From NCBI GenBank assembly GCA_949987705.1, contig OX465284.1, positions 108,297,163 to 108,361,162 on the forward strand: a stretch of DNA of 64,000 nucleotides. Direction: 5' to 3'. Positions 12,301 through 23,084 of the stretch are shown here, piece by piece. The position numbers and the translations under genes are program-made. Source of the DNA: Thereva unica. Its lineage: Eukaryota; Arthropoda; Insecta; Diptera; Therevidae. The notes beneath the pieces are model-generated. The model did no database searches. It was not told the DNA's origin and was given only the letters and a program-made list of their open reading frames with translations. Within the stretch, counting starts at the first letter, position 1. The number at the start of each line of letters is the position of its first letter.

Positions 12301-14630
12301 AATACAGGACTGGTAGTCGACGTGGGCGGAATGGTGTTTCATACCGAACATTAGTGAAATACTTATTAATGTTTCGTTTTCCAGAATATATTATTAAGCA
12401 AATTTATTGCCTTTGACGAAAAGGTTCGGAAAATGGCATCAACCTCAAGTAATAATCCTGTTTTATTGGTACTTTATGCAGAATAATATCCCAATTCTGA
12501 CAAGACGTTGAACACACTCTCTCAAGAGTGTGAAACATTTCACGACCACATAAAAAATAATTAAAATATTTCTTATTAACACATTTCCACCGTTCTGCTT
12601 GATTCACTCTTCTACAAATGGATTTGACATTTTCAGAAAGGTAATTCAATGAAAGGTTACTACATGCAAATTAACAAAACCCCCCGAAAAATTAATTTCT
12701 ACACGGTCATGCACTTCTATAACACCAACCCCCAATCTACGATTTCAGGCTAAAGAATTACACACAAAAACCAAGGTTTTAACAAGCAGTGGGAGGATCG
12801 TGGGCGGCACCAAACTCCTTCTACATTTGTAACCAAAAACCAGAAAATCTAAAATCACATTCTCCAACCCCAAAAACACTAGGTAAACTCATGTAAAATT
12901 AACACCCACACGGAGAAATTTCCACCTGAGAGTCTTTAAAATTTCATTTCAATTATGTTTTAACGAAAATGTGTTCTCACCTGTGCCTTCCATCCCTTCG
13001 CCGGGAAACCTGAAAGGTATAAGTAGTATGGCTACCCTTCGTTGTAGGCCAGATTTAACACAAGGATTCAGTTGAACATTCCTTCACATTTTTACCCCCC
13101 TCCACCAAAACCATAGCCACACTTGTGTGGCATATATTAAAGCATGAAACTTTGCATGCTCATAATTCATTTCTGGAGAAGGCATGTGGCGCCGCGCACG
13201 GTTCCTTTCATTTTTGGCAAATTGTTAAATTAAGTTAATCGCACTCGGCAATTACCGCAGTAATTCTCACCGGTGGCGCGCACGGCACACGGTCTTCAAA
13301 TTGCTAAATTAATCCCTGTCAAAAAATCCACGCTTTTTTGAGTGTTGTTAGCCACCACCAGTACATTGCTGGGGGTCGTTCCGAGTATAGAGAGGAGTTT
13401 GGATTAATTTATTTCGTTTTTTTGTGTATGTGGAATTAAACATATTATTTTTGTTTTTTCAGGTGTTGACCACATACAATCAAGGGTTGAATCGCTTGAT
13501 GCTGATACCCTCCATGTATCATCTGCATATGGTATGCAAGTAACCCTAAAATGTACAATTAACACATTGGCTTCAACATCCCCCAAACAACGTCAAAACA
13601 TTCACTTAACGCAGAAATCATTCATCAATCATTCATCTTACGCTCCCTTTTGCATCATGAGATGAAAAATAATGCGAGTCGTGAAAACACCCTAAGAAAA
13701 CGTTCATGTGCGAAGCTCCCTCGCATGCTGTGCAAGAATTACCAACATCTGTTGTTCTAAATGCATTTGGAGGAAAGAAAACCGATTTAAAGTTTTTGGG
13801 GGAGACGGTACTCCAATATAAAACGTTTTTACCAAATTTGGTCGTTTTTGGTAATTTTGGAGAAATCACAACAAATCGTTGATGGGAGTTTTGTTTTAAC
13901 ACATTTTGATTGTAGTAAAAATTGATTTGATATATGTATGTGGTTTAGGTTCAGAAGAGCAATTCAAACACCAGTTATGATGGTTCCACACGATGGAGAC
14001 TTTTGAACTTCTACAGAATTTTGTTGGTGAAACTGTCGCTCACTGTTCACTGGAAACGTCCCAGAGACATTCCGTCATCAAGTCCGCACAGACATTCTGT
14101 CGCACGTTGCCTTTAAACTTCTTAATCTGAGCGGAAGTACGGAAAGTCAGACGGGCAAAATTTCTAGTCGTGAGGACCTCCATTGGAAGTACCTACGTAC
14201 AATCCAAAGCATGTGTCTCCGGATATTTCTGCTATGGCTTTTTACTTTCAATCATTTAGCGGGTCTTCGGGTTCAAGAAGTGCCACGGTTGCCCTTAGAC
14301 TTATTGTGCTCTTAGCAGCCCCTAAACCTCGCACATCCTATAAACGCTTATCAGTATAAATATATGCCCCGCAGTCTTGTTTGATTAAACAAATCGTAGC
14401 GTAGAATTCGAATGGCAAACTCGTGCTCCTCGAATCAGAGCCAGTAGGTGCAGTCCTCCACTCTTCAGGTCATCCACAGGTGGTAAAAACGAGACCCGCC
14501 TATAATTAAATTCTACTTTTCAGCAGCCTGCTACAGGCACGTACTAATAAAAGATGCACGGAATAGTCCAAACGAAGCACAGCTTAAAGCAGGCAACTAT
14601 TTTCCCATAAAAAGTGCCTTTAGTATTCTC
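9360..14630. other. Long stretch without recognisable genes
   Basis: About 5.3 kb with no coding or RNA gene that I can support. A 143-codon minus frame at 9542-9973 overlaps a 70-codon plus frame and a second minus frame, lacks any motif, and I regard it as chance. There is a CTG/TTG-rich triplet run at about 10197-10220. The rest is AT-rich with homopolymer runs and no clear repeat units. Confidence 0.5.
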
Positions 14631-14634
14631 AGTA

Positions 14635-14760
14635 GACCGATTCTCGTCCAATTGCGTATGTCAAGCAACATTGGACCGCTCAGTACTTAGTTGGGGGACC
14701 GTTTGGTAAAATAATACTCGAGTTTGGAATGGTTGATTACGAATACAATATCTCTAACAG
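14635..14760 (+). mobile_element. 5S rRNA-derived SINE-like sequence, copy A
   Basis: The segment TTCTCGTCCAATTG, then GTCAAGCAACATTGGAC, then AGTACTTAGTTGGGGGACCG matches the middle and 3' half of arthropod 5S rRNA in order, including the A-box and C-box of the internal Pol III promoter. The acceptor-end sequence of a true 5S gene is missing, so it is not a functional 5S gene. Two relatives at 36785 and 55085 share the same head. SINEs with 5S-derived heads are known (SINE3 class). The tail of this copy differs from the other two. Confidence 0.65.
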
Positions 14761-14864
14761 AGGCATGCATACCTCTGAAGGATGCATTTTAAGATTTTCA
14801 TGCGTACAGAGGAAGACGCATTGTTATCTCGGCTCTGACATTGGGTCATCCAGAAACAACTCGG

Positions 14865-15445
14865 TGGAGTGTTATGCCTCCTGAAACTAACTGAATCTCA
14901 CCAACCAACTGATGAGCCTCCCAATGCCTTGGATTTCTCAAGAGATGCAAGTTCCTCCTCCCAGCCGCATTGGCTACAATATACAAATCCTACATTCGGC
15001 CGCGCCTCGAATACAACTCGTATATCTGGGCAGGCGCCCCAAAAACCACCTTGGCTTGTCTCGACAAGGTGCAAAATCGTGCCCTCAAACTCATTGGTGA
15101 TGGCCCCTTTCGCGCCTCCGTAGACACCTAAAGCCACCGTAGGAATGTAGCAGCCCTCTCCATACTTTATCGCTATTACCATGGCGACTGTTCCACTGAA
15201 ATTCAGGACCTCCTGCCTGCACGGCAATACTTTTCCCGCAACACAAGACTAGCCCGCTCGGCTCACCTCATACCCTACAGCCCCCCCGTTCACGCACAAT
15301 ATGGTTTCGAAGTTCGTTTATGAATAGAACAATTCGACTGTGGAATAATCTCCCGCAGTCAGTATTTCCGAACTCGTACAACACCTTAGAGTTCAAACGT
15401 GAGGTTCATCGTCATTTTCTTCTACACCCTCCAGACCCCCACTAA
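14865..15445 (+). pseudogene. Jockey/CR1-like LINE, C-terminal part of ORF2
   Basis: The frame shows the thumb and C-terminal region of a Jockey-superfamily RT: IYKSYIRPRLEYNSYIWAGA, then LDKVQNRALKLIGD, then HRRNVAALSILYRYYHGDC, then RNTRLARSAHL, and finally SFMNRTIRLWNNLPQSVF and HRHFLLHPPDPH before a stop at 15443-15445. One in-frame stop (after SVDT, about 15122) and one frame change near 15310 break it. Upstream RT motifs are absent, so this is the 5'-truncated copy usual for LINEs. The same family appears inverted at 19925-20185. Confidence 0.88.
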
Positions 15446-15485
15446 CCTTTCCTATTCTCCTCTATTCTTCAAACCAAGCTTACTA

Positions 15486-16100
15486 CTAGACATTGCACCA
15501 TGAACTGAACGACATGACGGACTGGTAGTACAAAGGGTTACACCTAAGCTTGGTTTTTTCATATAAAAAAAAAATTGCTAGGCAGGCATGACAAATTGCT
15601 AGCCTGGAACTTTTTTTGCAGTTTATTGATGGTGAAAACACTTCAGCTGATACACCCGACTCTGATTTGGATCCGTTTGTGTACAAGACAACGTCATGGT
15701 CCTTGTCAGGTTGGAAATCTTCCCATTCTTCTCCGATAGGGAACCAGTTTTTAAGGACCCTGCCGAAATTTTCTACCATATAGTCGGTAGGTACTGATAC
15801 CATTCCTTGTGGTAGAGAACGCAGTATATTACTGTGCCCATATTTCTTCTCGGCCCGGCAGCCCGCTTCCGGCAGCGGGAGGATGGTAAACAGGCCTTAT
15901 GAAGAAATCAGGTAACAGCAGAACGAGAATTACGTTGAGCGCTTCGGTCTGAGTTGTGCACATGGCGCGGGTTATCTCGAAACAGGCCATTCTTTGGACT
16001 TGACCCAGTCTGGATCTGTTATATTCTTTGCCAAGAGCGAGCCACCATACGGTGGTATCGGGGACCCAACAAGAGCGAGCGTCGGTAATCTAAAGCAAGC
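15486..16100 (-). pseudogene. RNase H-bearing LINE (R1/LOA/I-like), RT end and RNase H
   Basis: On the minus strand the RT C-terminal motif VWWLALGKEY, then GQVQRMACFEITRAM and TEALNVILVLL, lies at about 16060-15930. A 105-codon frame at 15803-15486 follows with the RNase H opening VVLYTNGSKSESGVSAEVFS, where the first catalytic Asp of the usual TDGS is changed to Asn, and a degenerate SRLAICHACLAI in place of the usual CSVFQAE. Order and strand agree with the end of ORF2 in R1/LOA/I-type elements. Frames are interrupted and the copy is dead. It lies tail-to-tail with the Jockey-like fragment just upstream. Confidence 0.85.
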
Positions 16101-16179
16101 ATTTCGATGGCTGTTACGTCTTCCGTTTTGGCAGTTAAGAGTCAGCCAATATCGTTCGTTAACGTAATCCATTCACTGT

Positions 16180-18360
16180 AATGATCGAACCAGGAGCATT
16201 TGGGTTCTTCAGCTTTAATATCGTTCAGACATTCCTGTTTCGGCCTTAGACTTGGTAATCGTATTTCTGTCTGTATAGCTTTGGTGACAAACAACGAAAT
16301 TCATGTTCTTACTATGGAAACACAAATCCCAGTCAATATTTTGGCTTCTTTTTTTCCAATTCATAGCAAATTAGTGAACATCGTTCGGTAACGCAATTTT
16401 TTTTTGATCATTCCGAGGATCTTAGAAACTTTCTTATCGACATTTGATAACGAACAGAAAAGTTTCCCCCACAACAGCTCTCGCTACAAACACAAACATT
16501 CTTCTTTCACAGGTAAATTACCTTTAATTTACTACCGCTGCCAATTAAGAAGCAGAAGAAAAAAAATTTAAATATTTTGAAAGTGCCGTGGCGAATTTAT
16601 GTTATGTGATTTTAAGCAACAGAAGCACCAGAATGAGCACAGAGTACGTACGTACGTCTACATCCCGGTATATACGAGAGCTTCTTTAATTTGAATTGCA
16701 AATTCTCCAAGAGGCCCATGATGATGATGGCTGTTGGTTGGTTGGTTGGTGGGGCCGCAGCTCCCCTTTTACCTGCTGCTTATGCTCCAGGTAATACGCA
16801 AATATGTAAAGTTTCGGCTCTCGGCTTTTATAAGCACAATTCAAATGTAAACACGCTTGAAAACTTTTATTGTATATATTTTTGCTCAACTTTTGGGCCA
16901 CCTCAAGTGCCTTCTCTCTGCATTAAGATAAATTGCTGCACATTTGCTCAATTTTCGTTTCGTTTAAAGCCAAACCTTTTTTCGTTGTTTTTTTTAAATG
17001 GAATTTTTCCGTTGTTAGCAAACGAATTTTTGCGCACTGTAGACAAATTTTATGTTTTTTTGCACGATAGAAAAAAAAGTAGAAGAAAAAGTTAAGTAGT
17101 ATAAAGGTAGAAATTGCTTAACAGAATTTAACTACTTTTGCGCAAATCACTGGAGCTTTATGGGCGAGCGACTTCTAAGGAAAATGTCGACCAATGGAGA
17201 ACGAAAAAAGCGAAAAAATCAAGTTTTATTTGCGTAACCGTGTCTGTGTTTTTTTGCAGGTCTGTTGGTGTTGAGATACTTTTCCATAAGTGATTTTTTT
17301 AAATGATTCGAGTTTTCGCGGAAATTGCTGATAATAATCAAAAGTTCTTTTTTTTCGTATTTATTTTCTAATTAATTACTTATAGAGAAGTCGACCTCGG
17401 ACTCGAGTGAAACTAGAAATAAATCTGATACCATCGGAATTTTTTTAAAAAAATATTCATTTTTATGATTTTTTTGTTTTTAAACTCAACTTTATTTATC
17501 AACAAAATAAATTTCCGTCGATATGAATTTAGATATCAGAACAGATCACGATCTTCACTCGCAAAAACAAACTGATCGCGTCCAAGAGTAACAAAATAAA
17601 TCAATCGTAAAATTACGATGTTTACTAAAAAAACCGCTTAACTTTGCGCTTAATAATTCCGGGAATAATTCAAATTTACAAAATAAATTTAAAAATAAAA
17701 AAACACTAAATGTCATAAGATCGATTCTTGCCACACGATCATGCTAAAGAGTATTACTGATCATGCATTGCCTGGTGACGTTGTGGTATTTACCAACCAT
17801 AACAACCGCAAATTATAAAAGTAAATTATCAATTTAAAAAAAAACTGATCATTTATCGCCGGTAGTTAAATATTAAACAGGGGGATAATTTAATAAAACG
17901 GGAATGTGTGATGAAGAAGAAAAAAACTAGTACTTGGTGGTGATGGCGAGAGGCTCGTTTTTACCATATATCAAGTTGTTTTCAATAAGCCTTGGAAAAT
18001 GGTATTCCCGTCTATATTTCCCGCAAATGAGAGAATACCACGTTATATTTTAAAAGTTACATTTTGTTTATCTTTGATTGAAAGGAAAACCGCAAAATAA
18101 AAGCTGCACAGAACTAGTTACGGCCGGACTTTGTAAATATCTAAAGCTCACATTTGGAGAGAAATAATTTATTCGCAATGACGTATTTGTTTTGCGTTTT
18201 CACGTTTCTTCATTTTTTTTTATTTTTATTTTTAAGTGCAAATAGAATGTTTTTGTGTGTAGGGTATTGCTTATTGAAATTTAGAAGGTTTCAACTGAAC
18301 AATAAGTTCATTCCATCTTTTTTTAAAGTAAAACAATGCTTTCTTTATGTGTAAGTCTAA
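16180..18360. other. AT-rich stretch, no gene recognised
   Basis: Roughly 2.2 kb. A 134-codon plus frame at 16691-17095 is rich in Phe/Leu from poly-T runs and has no motif; I treat it as chance. Simple repeats occur at about 16640-16656 (ACGT units) and 16735-16752 (TTGG units). Confidence 0.5.
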
Positions 18361-18366
18361 GCGTAG

Positions 18367-18593
18367 AGCCCTTGGTCTCAAATTCGAGTCGTGTGACGTG
18401 ACAAGTCGCTTGAGTCGAATAAAGTGACGTTTTAATCAAATTACGAGTTCTAGCACAGGAGCCTGAGGGTAGAAGTACTAAGTTGAGTATACATATGCCC
18501 CTGTGTGAAAGTTGGTATGTAGTCGACTGAAACGTCACTTTCGTCAACTGAAGCGATTTGACACATCACACGACTCGACTTTCAGCACAGGGC
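18367..18593. mobile_element. ~227 bp TIR element (MITE-like), full copy
   Basis: The first ~70 bases (CGAGTCGTGTGACGTGACAA through AAAGTGACGTT) are mirrored by the last ~70 (GAAACGTCACTTTCGTCAAC through CACACGACTCGAC). Outer ends read AGCCCTTGG and CACAGGGC. The direct repeat CGTAG flanks both sides (18362-18366 and 18594-18598), a possible 5-bp target duplication. There is no coding capacity. The right arm recurs alone at 50795-50865. Confidence 0.7.
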
Positions 18594-18783
18594 CGTAGGA
18601 GTCAGTTCGACATGTCTTTTAAGAAATGGTGGAAAGTTTATTAGTAGAGCTTAGCTTGAAGGATTGAACAAGTTAACCGATGAAGTCTGAGTTGAGCTCT
18701 TGGACGTTGCATTAGTTCGGGAATACTGACTCTACAAGGTTGTTCCAAAGAGGTATTGTATTATTTTTGACTGAGTTTCTAGA

Positions 18784-19116
18784 TTGTCACAGCAGACACT
18801 GATCGTAGAAGAAATGCAAAAACGTCGACTACGGTGGTTTGGACTTGTTTGCCGAATGGATGATAACCGCTTGCCGCGGAAAAATTCTCTGGCGAAACCG
18901 GAGAATCCAGCGATCGGCACCGAAGAAAAGCTGGCTAAAGAATATCGAGGGTCACCTAAAGAATCAAAGAGGGTCGAGACGTCGCCAAAAACTGGCAGGA
19001 ATGGAAACGAATCATGAATGAAGTTCGAGACTCAGCGGCACCGACAGCAGCGTATCCGTTGCGGTGACGTCCCGCTCGGACCGCCAGCTTACGGATCAAG
19101 GAAGAAGAAGAAGAAG
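18784..19116 (+). pseudogene. RTE-like LINE: ORF2 C-terminus, 3' UTR and GAA tail
   Basis: A 78-codon frame contains RRLRWFGLVCRMDDNRLPRK, the conserved C-terminal motif of RTE-type endonuclease-reverse transcriptases. After a frame change the end continues as NWQEWKRIMNEVRDSAAPT and stops at 19064-19066. The 3' UTR is only about 35 bp (GACGTCCCGCTCGGACCGCC) and closes with a GAA-repeat tail at about 19100-19116. The same 3' end occurs inverted at 22570-22690, which fixes it as a family terminus. Confidence 0.85.
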
Positions 19117-19269
19117 TTCGGGGAAAAACTGATTCATGGAGGTAGAAGCACATTTATCTTATCGATAGGTTAGGTATAAGGCTGTCACCAGTGCGATCGA
19201 AGGCCCAATTAGCGCTTCGACGTACCGTTAACTTATGTACCTAAGGTTTGGTGGTTGGATGATTAAAGC

Positions 19270-19850
19270 TATTCTGTGGAGTGTAAGAATCGTATCAATG
19301 CCCCGACACTTAGTTTGAAGCTCTGTTTTACGTCGTCCAAAACTGAACTGCCTTGTGCGAGATTAATGGCTTTGGCTAGAGCCGGGCATTTACAGAGGAA
19401 GTGAATGAGTGTTTCTTTCTCTTTCGCAATATCTCTTTGGGTCTAGTCAAGAGGCCTATTGTTCTTTGTTTTGCTGTAAGTAGGCTAAGCCCGATTAGAA
19501 ATAATGCAGGTTTCAACTGCGAATCACAGTGGCTCAGTAGGAGCAGATCGTAGTAAAAAATAATGTTTTTGATCCCGCCTATTGAAAATTTAATCATCTC
19601 AATTTTCGAGCCCCAGAGGGAGGCTCCCTGCTTGACTAGGCAATCGGCTTTCTCTTCTATGTCTGGGAACTTAGCCGTGAGTCACTTTATGCCTTCTACC
19701 GAGCATTCCAAAGTTACATCATCCTTGTACAAATTCCAGGTTCAATCTCTGACAGGCCTTCAGGATCTTCAGTACTTTCGCCTGAAAGATGCAAGCGCGT
19801 GCTCGAAGGTACCAAGGCAGCGAACTGTTAGTGGTGAATAGGTAGACACC
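19270..19850 (-). pseudogene. RNase H-bearing LINE, C-terminal end of ORF2
   Basis: On the minus strand a degenerate RNase H end (VPRHR) near 19690 is followed by IGLSLLTAKQRTIGLLT near 19500-19430 and then ETLIHFLCKCPALAKA near 19415-19370. That final motif is the Cys-rich C-terminus of R1/LOA-type ORF2 (ETLxHxLCxCPAL). Several stops and frame changes are present. It is probably another copy of the class seen at 15486-16100, covering a more C-terminal part. Confidence 0.8.
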
Positions 19851-19924
19851 ATGCGTGACGCCCAATAATGCTTTGGAGGCGAAGATTCGTAGATCAACCT
19901 TTAAACGTCGCTGTAGTTATATTC

Positions 19925-20185
19925 CTATGTTAGCTCAGTGAGTTACCTAAAGAGAAAACAGTGTCATCACCAATAAGTTTGAGAGTGCGGTTTTGTACCT
20001 TGTTCAGCGGGGCTAAAGCGATCCTTTGGATCCCAACTAAAAAAACCAAGTTGAATTGAAGGCGGGGACAAATGTAAGGCTTCTGGATTATAGCCCGAGA
20101 ATACAACTCAATGAAGAATTTGCATCTTTTATGATATCCAATTTTAGGGGCCAAACCACAGTGACGAATCTTAAGAAATTCCATC
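19925..20185 (-). pseudogene. Jockey/CR1-like LINE fragment (RT thumb)
   Basis: The 84-codon minus frame contains IIQKPYICPRLQFN and LNKVQNRTLKLIGDDTVFS, clearly related to the IYKSYIRPRLEYN and LDKVQNRALKLIGD motifs at 14.9-15.1 kb. It abuts the RNase H-bearing fragment at 19270-19850 on the same strand, but Jockey/CR1 elements lack RNase H, so these are two separate insertions. Confidence 0.8.
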
Positions 20186-20364
20186 TGTACAATCTAAGTT
20201 CCACAGCCGTGCTACCGAATCCTAATTCCACCTCCTCGAAGATGTTGTCTTTTTCTTGTTTTGCCTATACAAGAGCAACGGACAGAAGAATGTGAAAGGT
20301 GAGTGTTTCGCGTCTCAAAACGAAGCAAACTTCGGACGAAGAAGGTTGGGCGCCGGACAATAAA

Positions 20365-20602
20365 TGTACCATCGTTAAATGTAGGAACAGTGAGAAGGGC
20401 AGCGTGTGGCTCGACCCACGACCTAGTCGAAGTAAAATTTGAACTCATATAACAATCAAAACGCTAAGAGAGCAAACACAGCGTAAGTACGATATATATA
20501 AGATATAACCTGAAGAAAGAAGAAACGTTTAGCACGGACCACGATCTTACTGAATGTAAGAATAATGAGAAGAGCTCCGTATGGCTCGACCCATTATCTA
20601 GA
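20365..20602 (+). repeat. Duplicated ~60 bp block with TGGCTCGACCCA
   Basis: Two related blocks (20365-20427 and 20541-20602) share AATGTA, GAACAGTGAGAAGGG/GAATAATGAGAAGAG and GTGTGGCTCGACCCA/GTATGGCTCGACCCA, about 175 bp apart. The same core occurs in the longer repeats at 27371 and 31185, so it belongs to a dispersed family. Confidence 0.55.
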
Positions 20603-20609
20603 AAAGGCA

Positions 20610-22285
20610 TGACCACATGCTTCTTTGATGACCCGTCAACAATTGGGAGAGTTTGGTTGGGATATAGCACCCATAACACTGTCCATTGCTTTACATAAAT
20701 TCGTTTTCACGCCAACAAAGAAAGTTTCACTTAAAGCAACCACTTTTTATTGACAATTTGATGGCACTCAAAAATGCAGACAGCCATCCACCGACTATTA
20801 AAAGCAGTCATCTCTATTCCCGCTCCTTATCCGCGTCTTCCTTCTAATTTGCAGTAAATTTTATGAAACGTGTGAAACGACAAAACTTTTTCTCCAATAA
20901 CTGAAGGATAAGCGAAACGCTCTTCCAGATATCATCGAATATTAAGAAGAAAAAGAAGAAAAACGAAATAGTTCACAGAAGTCGCATTACGTCTCGAAAA
21001 GGATACAAAAAAAGGACACGAATGTGACTTGCATAAAAACATGGAAAGTTGCATTCGAAACGAACAGGACGAGAAAGAGCGAAAGGCCATTGAAGAAAGC
21101 GTGACAAAAGGCTTCAGGGAGAATAAGGAAACTTTCTAGACACAAACTAAGCTACTTAACGTTATACCGTTTGGCGGCTGGTGCAGGATGAGGAGCGGTA
21201 GAAGTGAAACCTCTTCTCCTTAACTGTGCTGCTCCTCCTTCAGCATACTGAATCGTCCTCGTTCTGCGTGTCGGCTGCCCTGCTTGCACTCTCTCTTGTC
21301 CTGGATACAGCGCCACCCATAGTCGGGATGCAACGTTGAATGTCGGAGGAACCATTTGCTTGGGAATGAGTGTCACATCCTGTTCCTTGATCCTTTATCG
21401 ATTTTTGCCCAAGGCGTTCGCCCTCTCACTGTCGGTCGGTCGGTCGGTCGGTATTCCTCTAACAAGAAAACGAGTTTACCGTTAAGCTGCCAACCAGGTT
21501 AGACTCTGTTATGAAAAATGAGTAGGGCGTTGTGTGGTAGTTCCGTTGTTGGTGTAGGCTGCCTACAAGGCTCCTCTCCTCACGCCCAGAACTCGGCTCT
21601 TGTTATTTATTAGGTTAAAATGTCATTATTTAGGCTCCTTTCAAAGGGACACCTCGGGGGTGGCTCTATTTTTTCTCCCTCTCGTCCTATTGTCGTAGTA
21701 AAATTGGAATTTATTGAATTTAACACCGAATTTTCATCACGTGCAGGTGGAATTTTGAGAAAAGGTGTTATAATTTTCGGGATGGAAATAAGGAAATTAA
21801 ATTTTAAATGAACGATGACAGCTTGTTTACTTTGATGGATTTATTTGGAGAAAGAATTCAGCATTTTTCGGGGGCTAGTCGTGTGCTGGCGGAATGAAAA
21901 GGGACAGTCATGATTATTTAAAATGTGGAAATGGATTTTCAGGAACGTCGTTTACAGTCAGTTTTGGGATTTTCGTTGCAAGGTACGAAGGAAGATTGAG
22001 GAGAGGTGGTTGTTAAATAAAGTCATGTTTTATTCAAATGAAGGAAATCGCATATAAATTTAGGAAATTTACACAATGAAATATGATGACAGTCAAGATG
22101 TACATATGTATGTGGTTCCTTGTTAGAATTTCAGGTTTATTTACGATTCCTTTCCTTTATGTTCCTCTGGCTTCTTTTTTTTAGGAAATTCTTTTTGTTT
22201 ATATTCAAAACTTAGCCTAGCCATCTACCTTTGTAATAAGCTAGTCAGTCAATCATATCCTATAAGTTAAGGCGCAACGTCTAGT
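20610..22285. other. No gene recognised; GTCG microsatellite
   Basis: A perfect GTCG run sits at about 21431-21453. The minus frame 21152-21376 (74 codons, ending GFTSTAPHPAPAAKRYNVK) lies in a locally GC-richer patch and ends soon after a Pro/Ala-rich tail; it could be a decayed exon but nothing supports this beyond composition. The rest is AT-rich. Confidence 0.4.
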
Positions 22286-22289
22286 AGCT

Positions 22290-22485
22290 CATGTCGAAGA
22301 AAAGCATCAACGAGGATAATCCCCAATCCTCGGAAACATCAACGAGGATAATCCCTAATCAAGAAATTTGACAACGTTACAAATTTGATAAACGTTCAAG
22401 CTTTGAAAACATTTCCGGGATTGCGGCTAAAAGTTATCCTTGATTCGAGATATTGAAAATCCTGGTTGATGTTTATGAGCCTAGA
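22290..22485. repeat. Dispersed repeat with CATCAACGAGGATAATC (copy 2)
   Basis: CATCAACGAGGATAATCCC occurs twice in direct order (about 22307 and 22336), and the reverse-complement theme ATCCTGGTTGATGTTTATGAG occurs at about 22458-22480, giving a loose inverted arrangement. It resembles 4700-4785 and 57065-57165. Probably an old TIR element. Confidence 0.4.
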
Positions 22486-22569
22486 TGTGCTGGAAGAGAT
22501 GTCAATGGAAATACTGATCGCGGGATATGATCGAAATCTTTGTTTGCTGTTGCTTGCAACAAATAGGGA

Positions 22570-22690
22570 AGTTTCTTTCTTTTTTTGATCCGTTAGGTGG
22601 CGGTTCGAGCGGGACGTCTCCGCAACGGCTACCCTCCTCCTTTCACACTCTGAACTTGGGACCATACGACGGCGGGTAATGCTCACTTCT
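22570..22690 (-). pseudogene. RTE-like LINE 3' end, antisense copy
   Basis: Read on the minus strand, GCCGTTGCGGAGACGTCCCG then CTCGAACCGCCA and CGGATCAA matches the 3' end of the element at 18784-19116 almost base for base, and it ends in an A/G-rich tail (AAAAAAAGAAAGAAAC) at 22571-22588. Only the last ~100 bp are recognisable. Confidence 0.8.
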
Positions 22691-23084
22691 GCCATTTACG
22701 AATGCAGCAAGGCAGCTTTGTCGTCCCTAACTCACTTCCATATTTTGTGTGAAAGAAAACTATAGCGATGCCATCAAAATTAATGGGAAACGATGCCACC
22801 AGAATAATTGGATATTGAGAAAGTTGACATATGAGTTGGTGATCAGTCATCATCAGTCATCCGGGAATCGCATTTAGCATAACAAACTACCATGTAGCCA
22901 AAACTACTTCGGACAGATGGAAGTGTGATCATAACCTTGTAGCCATGGCCACTGGTAACTATCCTATAAGAGAGGATAGGCTTATATAATCGGGTTACTC
23001 CCTTCCAAGTAAGGTTGGCGTGAGCTAACAACCTCACCCGGAAAAAAGACTTATTATGGAATGAACGGGAACTTAATGCCTGAG
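22691..23084. other. Gap between LINE fragments
   Basis: Nothing recognisable. It may hold decayed 5' sequence of the RTE-like element that follows. Confidence 0.4.
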
